From the NCBI GenBank assembly GCA_030431355.1, contig JAUIJG010000179.1:1-10092 (forward strand): a DNA stretch of 10,092 nt. The letters are read 5' to 3'. A model generated the notes under the pieces. The model was not told where the DNA came from. It ran no database searches and saw only the letters and a program-made list of their open reading frames with translations. This DNA comes from a bacterium. GTDB lineage: Bacteria; Cyanobacteriota; Vampirovibrionia; Obscuribacterales; Obscuribacteraceae. Positions 1-6,855 of the stretch are shown in pieces (position 1 is the stretch's first letter; each line of letters starts with the position of its first letter). The position numbers and the translations under genes are program-made.

Positions 1-39
1 CTACAGGAATAGAAGAGCTTTTTTATATATTTATATCTT

Positions 40-1098
40 CTAGCGTCTTTGCTCTTCCTGATTCCTTTTGCCTTCCACGTCTAGGATGGTCTTGATAAGC
101 AGGCTTCCTTTACCTTTCGAAGCAGAACCTCTGTCTTTTACAATCAATTTTAATTCCGGTCTCAATTTATTTAAGTCGGCGGCTTGTACTCCTGATTCGA
201 GTTTGCAGTCCGTGAGATAGAGAGTTTTGAGATTTTTGGATTTTCTGATCATTGTCTTCAGGTCATTTGCTCTTTTTTCGCTGAAGTTCCAATTTATAAG
301 TTCCAATTCTGTAAGCTGTAGCTTCCAGGGCGATAGCTGCTTAGTGGTATTACTGGTAATGTCACCCTCGTCCAGGTGTAGAACTTTCAAAGATTTCAGG
401 CGGAGGAGCTGCTGTCCCAGCGATTTTGATTTTTTGATAGAGCAATATGTAATATCCAACTCTTTCAGACCTGGAATCGAGGCCAGTAGATCTAAAGATT
501 TGGGACTCAATCTTCTACAACCTTTGAGAACCAATTTTTCTAAGTGTGGAAAAGTCTTTGCCACATGCTCGATACTTCTGTCTGTAATACTTGAAAAGGA
601 CAAATTCAATTCTTTGAGATTGGCCGGTCCTTTGATACGCAGCACCTTGCCGTCATCCAGGTACCTCTCCAGTTGAAGCGAATTGAGATCTTTTAGAAGA
701 TGCAACTGTTCATAGAATTCAGGCTCTAAGTCACAACTGACTATCATCAATGACTGTAGCGGTTCATCCGCCAATCTTTGTATTGTTTTTCCGGTGATGT
801 CCGCCTGGCTTATTTTGATTTTGTCCACATTCTCGGAGTCGGCCAATCGAGCCACATCTTGATCGCTGGCGGTGGTACTCGAATACCAGTAATCATTCTC
901 TCTAACGAATCCGATCGTCAGGTCCTTTGGCAGAGGAACTTCATAATTTCCTTTCTTCTTATTTAAAACCCTGTAGATAGCTTTTTTCTGCTCAAGCTCT
1001 TTCTTTGTCATCTTTTCCATGAAGGGCATTGCCGCGAATATTGCTATAAGCGCTAGCAAAAGGATATAAAAGGCGATTTGCCATTTTTGTAGAGGCAT
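40..1098 (-). CDS. Membrane-anchored leucine-rich-repeat protein
   Basis: A 352-residue protein with one N-terminal hydrophobic segment (about residues 8-26, after a short n-region with one Lys) and no clear cleavage site, so it is probably a signal anchor. A charged stretch (about 27-50) follows. From about residue 92 to 318 there are degenerate leucine-rich repeats of the type LxxLxLxxCxL: clear units start near residues 138, 161, 186, 211, 237, 263 and 290, several with the Cys-containing consensus found in RNI/F-box-like LRRs. The C-terminal 30 residues are basic and low in complexity. LRRs usually form a binding surface for another protein; the partner is unknown. The ATG lies 6 bp after the stop of the selenoprotein-like gene, so the two are very likely co-transcribed and translationally linked. 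No strong Shine-Dalgarno is visible. The stop is TAG. An LRR fold is well supported; the function is not. Confidence 0.85.
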   Translation of the reverse strand: MPLQKWQIAFYILLLALIAIFAAMPFMEKMTKKELEQKKAIYRVLNKKKGNYEVPLPKDLTIGFVRENDYWYSSTTASDQDVARLADSENVDKIKISQADITGKTIQRLADEPLQSLMIVSCDLEPEFYEQLHLLKDLNSLQLERYLDDGKVLRIKGPANLKELNLSFSSITDRSIEHVAKTFPHLEKLVLKGCRRLSPKSLDLLASIPGLKELDITYCSIKKSKSLGQQLLRLKSLKVLHLDEGDITSNTTKQLSPWKLQLTELELINWNFSEKRANDLKTMIRKSKNLKTLYLTDCKLESGVQAADLNKLRPELKLIVKDRGSASKGKGSLLIKTILDVEGKRNQEEQRR

Positions 1099-1104
1099 TT
1101 GTTT

Positions 1105-1764
1105 TCAGTTGCAGTTGTTTCTCAGCCAGTTCTCTGCTTCTTTAAGAGAAGGAGCAAAGCCGAACGGACCAGGTCCTCCGGCCACTTGAATTATGCCCAG
1201 TTTGTCTATTACATAAAGTCTTTCGGGCCAGGCTCCGTAAGCATTGTTGACCCTGTCATCCATCTCGTCCACCAGGCAAGGCATACTGAGCCTGAGAATC
1301 GAACATGCTTTTCCTGCTATGTAGCCTCTTTCGTCTTTGCTTCTTGGATCCCGAATGGAGATTCCGCTGTATCTGTTCTGGGTTGAAACTCGCCCGTCCA
1401 CAGGGTGGGCTTCTCTTATGTAAATCATGAGAAACTGGGCTTTCTTGCCGTATTGCTGATAAAGACTTTCTATCTGCCCGACCTGGCGACGAAATGGAGG
1501 TCACGTGTAACTACCGAAAATTAGAACCACCGGTTTCTTGGTCCGGTAAGAAGAGAGTCTCACTTTATACTTTCCATCCCGGGTAATGAGATCAAATTCA
1601 GGGGCTCTTGTCCCGGCTTTCAAATTGACGCGGGAGCGAAACTGTCCCCGACCCTGGCCGAAAGCCGGAGTATTTCCAGTCAATATTAGAGATGCCATTG
1701 AAATAACAGTGACTAGAAGGAGGCTGGCTCTGATTGATTTTGCCGGAACTACAAATAGGTCCAT
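1105..1764 (-). CDS. Secreted deiodinase-like selenoprotein (in-frame UGA = Sec)
   Basis: Read through the single in-frame TGA at 1501-1503, this gives a 219-residue protein of the iodothyronine deiodinase-like thioredoxin fold. Seen: an N-terminal signal peptide (hydrophobic core about residues 14-30, Ala-Phe-Gly-Gln near the cleavage region), then APEFDLITRDGKYKV, then FGSYT-U-PPF with U at residue 88, then IYIREAHPVDG (His120) and YGAWPERLYVID...GPGPFGF near the C-terminus. These match human DIO1 block for block (FGSCT-U-PSF, IYIEEAH, ALPERLYII, GPWNYNP). The family is known for reductive chemistry at Sec; bacterial members probably act as peroxiredoxin/thioredoxin-like redox proteins, and the substrate here is unknown. 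The second catalytic-site His of DIO1 (His174) aligns with Pro. I chose the ATG at 1764 because it gives a clean signal peptide; a TTG at 1803 would add 13 residues. A standard caller would report two fragments, up to 1501-1803 and 1105-1428. Confidence 0.88.
1467..1494 (-). promoter_or_regulatory. Candidate bacterial SECIS hairpin
   Basis: Starting 6 nt after the TGA the RNA can form UUUC/GAAA as a lower stem, an internal loop, then GCC/GGC closing the six-base loop AGGUCG. The apical loop begins 16 nt after the UGA. The E. coli fdhF element has loop AGGUCU about 17 nt after its UGA, and the GGU of the loop is what SelB recognises. The upper stem is only 3 bp and the lower part is imperfect, so this rests on position and loop sequence rather than on stem strength. 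Confidence 0.6.
1501..1503 (-). other. Probable selenocysteine codon (UGA)
   Basis: TGA in frame between FGSYT and PPFRRQVGQ. The flanks are the deiodinase active-site motif, where the missing residue is selenocysteine in animal enzymes. Sequence on both sides stays in one frame from the signal peptide to the family C-terminus, so a frameshift or a random broken gene is unlikely. Confidence 0.87.
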
Positions 1765-1855
1765 ATTATATGCCGTGCGGAGTTCATATCCCCTAGAACG
1801 CAACCGGCGTCATTAAAGTTCAATTCATAGAGCCTATTTAATATAAAATCTTGGC

Positions 1856-2383
1856 TTAGAAGAATTCCGGCAGGGGAAGGGTCAATTGTTTTGGAGTTTT
1901 AATGGTGTTTTTGGCCGGCGCCACAGGTTTGAAAGTCGCTTTCTTGATGTTCTGGAAAAGCAGACGACCTTTGAGGGGACCGCACCTTTTGCAGTAGAGT
2001 CCGGTCAGACGAGCTGGTTTCCTGTGCCGGGTGAATAGATTGAGACAACCTGGACAGCGGGCTTGCCAGGCTCCTTTCGGTAATATGGCTGTATCGTCGC
2101 AAGCTTTGGGCAGGCAGCCGAGCCTCATACACATCTTCTTCCAGACGTCATTATGACCGTGTTCCACCCCCACAAGAGCATGGGCGATTTCGTGGAGGAT
2201 CGTGTCTTTTATATGAGCTTCGGCATTTTGATGCACATAGAAAGATGACAGCTCTATGCGTTTAATCCCGCCTTTGCAGACACCCAGCTGACGTTTGCTA
2301 CTGTTGAATTTAAACGACCAGCTATTAAGACCGTAGAGGTCCATCAAGTCTCTGGCGAGAATTCGGGCTTGGTCTAAATCCAT
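1856..2383 (-). CDS. SprT-like zinc metalloprotein
   Basis: A 175-residue protein with the SprT-family active site HEIAH at residues 64-68 (two zinc-binding His and the catalytic Glu), followed by GVEHGHNDVWKK, in which His77 is the expected third ligand. A C-terminal zinc ribbon is formed by Cys110-x2-Cys113 and Cys131-x2-Cys134, as in bacterial SprT and eukaryotic Spartan. The last 25 residues are Pro/Lys/Leu-rich. SprT-like proteins are cytoplasmic; eukaryotic relatives cleave DNA-protein crosslinks, while the role of the bacterial ones is poorly known. No signal peptide is seen. The ATG at 2383 begins at the conserved N-terminal helix; no good Shine-Dalgarno precedes it. The gene sits first in a minus-strand run with the selenoprotein-like gene (about 90 bp downstream), behind a good promoter. 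Confidence 0.9.
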   Translation of the reverse strand: MDLDQARILARDLMDLYGLNSWSFKFNSSKRQLGVCKGGIKRIELSSFYVHQNAEAHIKDTILHEIAHALVGVEHGHNDVWKKMCMRLGCLPKACDDTAILPKGAWQARCPGCLNLFTRHRKPARLTGLYCKRCGPLKGRLLFQNIKKATFKPVAPAKNTIKTPKQLTLPLPEFF

Positions 2384-2476
2384 CGTTGCGAGCGACTAAT
2401 AAAAGGTGATTCGTGGGAGATCCTGAATTGCTCCGGGTGATTCTCTGAAGAGTCTTCGGATTCAAGGACATTCGTC

Positions 2477-2505
2477 ATTATAGTGGAAATCATATATGGT
2501 GTCAC
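2477..2505 (-). promoter_or_regulatory. Sigma70-type promoter for the SprT gene
   Basis: On the minus strand, GTGACA (2500-2505, five of six matches to TTGACA) and a perfect TATAAT (2477-2482) are separated by exactly 17 bp. It lies in the 226-bp gap between two divergent genes and would give a 5' leader of roughly 85-90 nt before the ATG at 2383. It may also drive the downstream selenoprotein-like and LRR genes. I see no equally good promoter for the gene on the other strand. Confidence 0.7.
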
Positions 2506-2609
2506 CCAAAAACTTTTTAGGGCTTGTTTAGTTATATAAATTGCATATGTCTTTTTAATCTATTCAGAAAAATTAAGTACCTCAATCCAGGCTCCGGGTT
2601 TATTCTAGA

Positions 2610-3311
2610 TTGAGAAGAGTATTCCAGAAATTTCACGCCGGACTTTCGATTTTGACCACAGCCAGCCTTGCACGTCTAATATTGAAGAACCACTCCACCG
2701 GGACCAGGGGATTTCGTCAGGAATATCTGGATTATCTCAGTGACTCTTCCAAAGATTTCGTAAACGATCTGGAGCGTTCCGGCACCAGCGCCACAGCACC
2801 GGCCACAATCGAGCAGGGCAATCGTCCGGTGGAGATGTTGAACCGAATTTATCGTTTACTCGAACCCTACGCCATCGAATTGAATCGAATGGTGGCCAAG
2901 TCCGGCTTTACCATCACCAACACGCCTCCCACTTTCAGCCATGAAGAGTTCGAGGGACAATGGCCCTACAACGCATCGAAAGTGGTGCAAATTTACCGTT
3001 GCCGCTTCGCTTCGATGGTCTTGAGCGCCAATATCCGGGTCAAGGACGACAATATCGGATTTTATTTGATCCCTTCCGAACATGCCATTCGCCAGAGCGA
3101 AGCGGAGGAGGAAGTTGGACCTTTGATGCTCTTCTCCAGCTATGGAGACACAAGATTCAGTCGCTTTGGGGATTCCGGTAGAGCTTTGTGGTGGGTCGAG
3201 GGTAAACCGCTCACCGATGATCGATTCGAGAGATACTGTCTTTTGTTCTTCGATCACTTTGTCAAAAAGAGCCAGAAACTTGCCCTGGAAAGATTGAGCG
3301 AGATCCAATAG
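2610..3311 (+). CDS. Uncharacterised 233-residue protein
   Basis: I do not recognise this family. The longest reading starts at TTG 2610; a TAA in frame at 2574-2576 means the start lies at or after 2577, and no convincing Shine-Dalgarno marks it. The protein is soluble-looking: a basic N-terminus (residues 1-35), an acidic/Ser-Thr-Ala-rich linker (40-72), a helical stretch with MLNRIYRLLEPYAIELNRM (about 76-94), and a mixed alpha/beta C-terminal part with the aromatic stretches GQWPYN and ALWWVEGKPL and a final helix. There is no signal peptide or transmembrane segment. The whole reading is open with amino-acid content typical of a real protein, and it is divergent from the SprT gene and convergent with YjbQ. 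A start at the ATG at 2835 would remove the N-terminal linker. Confidence 0.7.
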   Translation: MRRVFQKFHAGLSILTTASLARLILKNHSTGTRGFRQEYLDYLSDSSKDFVNDLERSGTSATAPATIEQGNRPVEMLNRIYRLLEPYAIELNRMVAKSGFTITNTPPTFSHEEFEGQWPYNASKVVQIYRCRFASMVLSANIRVKDDNIGFYLIPSEHAIRQSEAEEEVGPLMLFSSYGDTRFSRFGDSGRALWWVEGKPLTDDRFERYCLLFFDHFVKKSQKLALERLSEIQ

Positions 3312-3407
3312 AGATTGTATAAGTGACTCCGGTAGGCCATATGTCGCCGACAGGTGGTGATTTCCGCGCTTTCACTGCCGGTGGTGCCGCAAAGTCTAAT
3401 AAGAAGT

Positions 3408-3848
3408 TCAATTGCCCATCAGCTGGACCACTATCTCCCTGGAACGGGGTCGCGTGTCGAAGTCGATAAGAACTATCTGTTGCCAGGTTCCCAGGGGCAT
3501 CTTACCCCGGGTGATTGGCACAGTGAGACTTGGCCCCATCAAAGTTGCACGGATATGGGAGTTGCCGTTGTCGTCTCCCCAGGTGAGGTGGTGCTCATAA
3601 TGCCCATCCCTTGGAGCTAGTTTCTCCAGGGCGATGTCTATGTCTTTCACCAGTCCGGGCTCGTATTCAATGGTGCTCAAGGCAGCGGTAGACCCCACCA
3701 CAAACAGTGTTGCAGTACCATTTTTGACCGAAGATGAATCGAGAATGCTCTTCACTTCGCCGGTTATATCCACCACGTCGGTGTTGCCTCTGGTAGACAA
3801 ATTTATTGATCTACTTTCTACTTTTATAGTGCTGGTAGTGCCGGTCAT
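3408..3848 (-). CDS. yjbQ: YjbQ/UPF0047 family protein
   Basis: A 146-residue protein matching the YjbQ (UPF0047) family along its whole length. Family motifs seen: Glu61 in STIEYEPGLVKDI, HYEHHLTWGDDNGNSHIRA (residues 83-101, with His83, His86, His87, Trp90, Asp92, Asn94 and His98), GPSLTVPI (105-112), LGTWQQIVLIDFD (119-131) and RPRSR (133-137). E. coli YjbQ has weak thiamine-phosphate synthase activity when overproduced, and the family is annotated as secondary thiamine-phosphate synthase, but its true role is unsettled. Cytoplasmic, no signal peptide, usual family length. The ATG is fixed by a perfect Shine-Dalgarno. It diverges from the operon starting at 3929, so the two share an intergenic region of about 80 bp. 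Stop is TGA. Confidence 0.93.
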   Translation of the reverse strand: MTGTTSTIKVESRSINLSTRGNTDVVDITGEVKSILDSSSVKNGTATLFVVGSTAALSTIEYEPGLVKDIDIALEKLAPRDGHYEHHLTWGDDNGNSHIRATLMGPSLTVPITRGKMPLGTWQQIVLIDFDTRPRSREIVVQLMGN

Positions 3849-3855
3849 ATGAAGC

Positions 3856-3862
3856 CCTCCTT
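3856..3862 (-). promoter_or_regulatory. Strong ribosome binding site of yjbQ
   Basis: AAGGAGG on the minus strand, 7 nt before the ATG at 3848. It is the best Shine-Dalgarno in the window and settles the start; most other genes here have weak or no visible site. Confidence 0.85.
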
Positions 3863-3928
3863 TTACCTGTATCTTACATGCTTTTGGGAGTATTATCAGG
3901 ACCTAAAAAATACAGGCGGGGGTTTAAA

Positions 3929-4426
3929 GTGCCTAAGACAATTATCGGTGTTATGGGACCGGGAAGTTCTTCGGATGTTCTCGAATTGGCCGGGAGGCTG
4001 GGCGGATTGATAGCTGAAGCCGGCTTTGTGCTTTTAACCGGCGGGAGAGACGCAGGAGTGATGGATGCTGCCAGTGAGGGCGCGAAACTTGCCGGGGGAT
4101 TGGTCGTCGGTGTTTTGCCCGGACAGGACAAAAGTAATCTCTCATCCTATGTGGATATCGCCATTCCCACAGGAATGGGAAGCGCGCGCAACAACATTAA
4201 TGTGCTTGCTTCCGATGTTATAGTCGCCTGCGGCATGGGCGCCGGAACTGCGAGCGAAGTCGCCCTGGCTCTGAAAGCTGGAAAGTCCGTGGTCCTGCTT
4301 GGCTGCGGCTCCAGGGCAGAGGGATTTTTTAAGGAGCTTTCCACCGACCTCATTTATCCTGTAGCAAGTGCGGAGGAAGCCATGGATGTTGTTATGGCTA
4401 TTCTTGAAAAACGGGTAGATAGTTAG
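3929..4426 (+). CDS. TIGR00725 / LOG-like Rossmann protein
   Basis: A nucleotide-binding protein of the TIGR00725 family (lysine-decarboxylase-like/LOG superfamily, related to the molybdenum cofactor carrier protein). Seen in order, from the GTG start: TIIGVMGPGSSSD (first strand and loop), LLTGGRDAGVMDAASEGA, IPTGMGSARNNINVLASD and GMGAGTASEVALALKAGK with the family's Gly-rich loop and catalytic-type Glu. About 165 residues, the usual family length. Some relatives bind Moco or cleave nucleotide phosphoribosyl bonds; this member's ligand cannot be told from sequence. I prefer GTG 3929 because AGGCGGGGG lies 6 nt upstream and the family starts just before this strand; an ATG at 3878 would add 17 basic residues without a Shine-Dalgarno. 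It is first in an operon: the next gene's longest reading begins 1 bp after its TAG stop. Confidence 0.88.
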   Translation: MPKTIIGVMGPGSSSDVLELAGRLGGLIAEAGFVLLTGGRDAGVMDAASEGAKLAGGLVVGVLPGQDKSNLSSYVDIAIPTGMGSARNNINVLASDVIVACGMGAGTASEVALALKAGKSVVLLGCGSRAEGFFKELSTDLIYPVASAEEAMDVVMAILEKRVDS

Positions 4427-4452
4427 GGTGGAATTTTATAACTTTCGACTGA

Positions 4453-4458
4453 GAGGTG
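4453..4458 (+). promoter_or_regulatory. Ribosome binding site deciding the thioredoxin-like start
   Basis: GAGGTG, complementary to the 16S rRNA tail, sits 5 nt before TTG 4464. This favours TTG 4464 over the upstream GTG 4428, which has no visible site. Confidence 0.55.
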
Positions 4459-4463
4459 GCGAG

Positions 4464-4874
4464 TTGCAAAGTCTGATTCCTGTATTCTTAGCATTGGCTT
4501 TGTTTCTGGGAGTTTTACCCTGTCAGGCCGGGGATGTGCCCCGGTTGGACGCTGACAAAGTGCTTGTGCTCATGGCTTACTCTAATTCTTGCAAGAAGTG
4601 GTGCAAAGAGGTGAAGCCGCGTTTGGGCAAGGTGGAAGAGAAATACGGCGATAAAGTAGTGGTCCATATGGTAAATGTCAGCAAAGAACACTTTGATGGC
4701 AGTATGGAGAAAGCAAAGCAGCTGGGCATTCCTGGATTTCTTGTGGAAGTGCGGGACTGGGTTCCGTGCGTGGCTGTTTTCACCCGTGACAGGAAACTGA
4801 TCAAAGAGTTGACCGGGGCGAAAAATCTTGAGACCTATTGCAAATTTATCGATAAAGCGTTGAAGAAAGGCTGA
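4464..4874 (+). CDS. Secreted thioredoxin-like protein with CxxxC motif
   Basis: A 136-residue thioredoxin-fold protein. From TTG 4464 it has a signal peptide (hydrophobic residues 4-19, cleavage probably after Cys-Gln-Ala at 22) and then strand VLVLMAYS, the motif NSCKKWCKEVKPRLGKVEEKYGDKV, and VNVSKEHF...LGI. The cis-proline loop is WVPCVAVF (Pro101, with Cys102 next to it), and the C-terminal part is LTGAKNLETYCKFIDKAL. In thioredoxins the pattern is WCxPCKxxxP; here WCKEVKP aligns with the second Cys and the first Cys lies four residues earlier, giving C43-x3-C47 instead of CxxC. Expected to act outside the cytoplasmic membrane as a redox or thiol-binding protein; the partner is unknown. 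A GTG at 4428 would add 12 residues. It lies between the LOG-like gene and the kinase gene (11 bp to the latter), so all three are probably one operon. Confidence 0.85.
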   Translation: MQSLIPVFLALALFLGVLPCQAGDVPRLDADKVLVLMAYSNSCKKWCKEVKPRLGKVEEKYGDKVVVHMVNVSKEHFDGSMEKAKQLGIPGFLVEVRDWVPCVAVFTRDRKLIKELTGAKNLETYCKFIDKALKKG

Positions 4875-4885
4875 AACCTGAGTTT

Positions 4886-6844
4886 ATGCAAGTCAGCGAG
4901 CGATTAACCGGCAGATTAGTCCTTATCAGTAGAATCACTGCTCTTGTAGTATTGATTCTCAGTCTCCTTGTTCTTCTGGGCTGGGCCACGGCTAACGCAA
5001 ATCTGACCAGGCTTATTCCCTCGTTCGGCGGTGCATTGCCCTTTGCCGGACAGCTTCATTCCGCTCCAGCCATCAATCTGGCTTTGCTTTCAATTGCTAC
5101 CCTGGTTCTCACTTTTCGCCGGGATAACTCCCAGACTCATAAGAGTCTGATGATTTTTAATGGAGTTCTCTCTTCTATTGTCACGTTGTCTGCCGGTATC
5201 GCAATCTATGAAGCCTTTTCCGGCGACGCAATCGATAACATCAGGCTCTTTGCTCCGACTCCTTATTCTTCCGGAATTACGTATCCCACCCCGATGATTG
5301 CCGAAGTGGCTATTACCTTGCTGGTTCTGGCAGGGGCGATTGTTTTGGCCAATTTTAAATCCCAGAAGAGTGTTACACCACTACAGATGGCTGCTTTTCT
5401 GTCCATGCCTGTGCCTATTTTGATCTTGTTTGGTGCGGCGACCCAGTCGCCCAAACTGTGTGCCATGGGGGGCTGTTTCGAGATGTCCCTGGGCTTTGCT
5501 GCCCTGACTCTGGCTCTGTCTTCGGCTGTTATATTCACTCGACCGGAAGAGGGAGTAGCCCGACTGGTAGCCAGTGCCACCAGCGGTGGTTCTATGTGCA
5601 GAAGATCACTGGTTGTTCTGGCCTTTTTGCCGGTTCTTCTAATCCTGAGAACCATGGCGGTCAACGTGAAAGTCGGAGATGAAGTTCTGGTGGAAGAGCC
5701 TCTCAGTTGGGCACTTTTCGGGCTGATTCTAATCGGCACTGTCGCGTATCTTGTGGTAACAGGCGCTCGCAGCATAGATGTGTTGGAGAGTGAAAGAGAA
5801 GAGATTGTAGATAAACTACAACAGACCGAGCAAGCTCTATCCGACAGCTACAAAGTGGGGGTCAATACCATGCAACCCCCGAATGCTTCGATTCGCTATA
5901 AGAAAGTCTGTCTTACCTGCACCCAGGAGTTTAGTGATCAATTGACCCAGTGTCCCCTGGATGGCGGCGATCTTGATCGGGTAATCGATGAATCTCTAGA
6001 AGGGGTTCTATTCGCGGAGAAGTATCAAATCAGCAATCTCCTGGGCACCGGCGGAATGAGTAGCGTCTACAGAGCCACCCACCTGGATCTGAAAAAGGAT
6101 TTTGCTATTAAAGTTTTGAAAGGGGCGACCAACTCTGAGAGCCTTAAGCGATTCAAACGTGAAGCCCAGGCCACAAGTCATCTTACCCATCAGAATATTG
6201 TCGGAGTCTCAGATTTCGGCATCTCTACGGATGGAAGGTCTTATATCGTGATGGAGTTTGTGGAAGGAGAGAGTCTCTCCGACTTGCTGCATCGTATGGG
6301 ACCGCTCAGCCCGAAAGTGGCTCGATATCTCATTTTGCAGATCTGTGACGGTCTCATCCATGCCCATTCAAAAGGAATCGTGCACCGTGACCTGAAGCCG
6401 GCAAATATAATGCTGGTTAAAAATGACCAGGGTACAATAACGGCAAAGCTGGTGGATTTCGGTCTGGCCAAGCTCCTGGATGATGGTGGCGATAAGTCTC
6501 AGAAGTTGACCCAGACCGGTGAGTGTTTCGGCAGTCCCCTTTATATGAGCCCGGAGCAGTGTCTTGGTACCGAAGTGGATCATAGAGCAGACATCTATGC
6601 TCTGGGATGCATCTCTTATGAATGCCTGGCCGGTGCACCGCCCATAGTGGGTAAGACTATTTTAGATACTTTCAACAAACACCTCAACGAGCCGCCGCCT
6701 CCTTTCCCTCAGGAGTTGAATGTACCCAAGCCCTGGGCTGCAGCCATCTTCACCGCCCTGGCTAAAAAATCTGATCATAGACCGCAGTCGGTGTCTCAGT
6801 TCAAGGACTCTTTTAAGGCGGTCACCGCCCAGGGAATATCCTGA
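4886..6844 (+). CDS. Membrane Ser/Thr protein kinase with 8-TM sensor and zinc-ribbon linker
   Basis: A 652-residue protein in three parts. Residues 1-292 hold about eight transmembrane helices (near 13-34, 61-77, 88-108, 136-156, 166-184, 199-217, 240-258 and 273-292), resembling the multi-helix N-terminal domain usual in bacterial sensor histidine kinases. A short coiled coil (296-320) leads to a zinc-ribbon-like segment with Cys342-x2-Cys345 and Cys356-Pro-Leu-Asp-Gly-Gly; a fourth ligand is not obvious. Residues 380-645 are a complete Hanks-type kinase: Gly loop GTGGMSSV (387-394), Lys409, Glu426, HRDLKPAN (500-507, catalytic Asp502), DFG (524-526) and SPE (555-557). All residues needed for phosphotransfer are present, so it should be active on Ser/Thr of cytoplasmic targets. 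ATG at 4886, 11 bp after the thioredoxin-like stop, no strong Shine-Dalgarno; TGA stop, 11 bp from a convergent gene. Confidence 0.93.
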   Translation: MQVSERLTGRLVLISRITALVVLILSLLVLLGWATANANLTRLIPSFGGALPFAGQLHSAPAINLALLSIATLVLTFRRDNSQTHKSLMIFNGVLSSIVTLSAGIAIYEAFSGDAIDNIRLFAPTPYSSGITYPTPMIAEVAITLLVLAGAIVLANFKSQKSVTPLQMAAFLSMPVPILILFGAATQSPKLCAMGGCFEMSLGFAALTLALSSAVIFTRPEEGVARLVASATSGGSMCRRSLVVLAFLPVLLILRTMAVNVKVGDEVLVEEPLSWALFGLILIGTVAYLVVTGARSIDVLESEREEIVDKLQQTEQALSDSYKVGVNTMQPPNASIRYKKVCLTCTQEFSDQLTQCPLDGGDLDRVIDESLEGVLFAEKYQISNLLGTGGMSSVYRATHLDLKKDFAIKVLKGATNSESLKRFKREAQATSHLTHQNIVGVSDFGISTDGRSYIVMEFVEGESLSDLLHRMGPLSPKVARYLILQICDGLIHAHSKGIVHRDLKPANIMLVKNDQGTITAKLVDFGLAKLLDDGGDKSQKLTQTGECFGSPLYMSPEQCLGTEVDHRADIYALGCISYECLAGAPPIVGKTILDTFNKHLNEPPPPFPQELNVPKPWAAAIFTALAKKSDHRPQSVSQFKDSFKAVTAQGIS

Positions 6845-6855
6845 GAAAAATGGAT

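Noticed and set aside
1..39. Possible terminator after the LRR gene
   Set aside because: Only GAAGA/TCTTC can pair, across an 18-19-nt AT-rich loop, and no T-run follows a stable GC stem; too weak to call.
1256..1504. 82-residue open frame overlapping the deiodinase-like gene
   Set aside because: It lies in another frame of the same strand with low-complexity Arg/Ser-rich sequence and no family features; the overlapping frame has clear homology.
2524..2551. Plus-strand promoter for the 2610 gene (TTGTTT, 16 bp, TATGTC)
   Set aside because: The -10 matches only three of six positions in an AT-rich stretch where such matches are expected by chance.
2856..3308. 150-residue antisense open frame opposite the unrecognised protein
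   Set aside because: The complementary frame is longer and reads as a more protein-like sequence; no start signal or motif supports the antisense one.
3312..3407. Terminator between the convergent unknown gene and yjbQ
   Set aside because: Only a 4-bp GTGA/TCAC stem with a large loop and no T-run was found; I see nothing firm in this 96-bp gap.
5263..5775. 170-residue antisense open frame inside the membrane kinase gene
   Set aside because: Arg/Thr/Ala-rich shadow of the transmembrane region with no motif or ribosome binding site; the sense frame encodes a coherent kinase.
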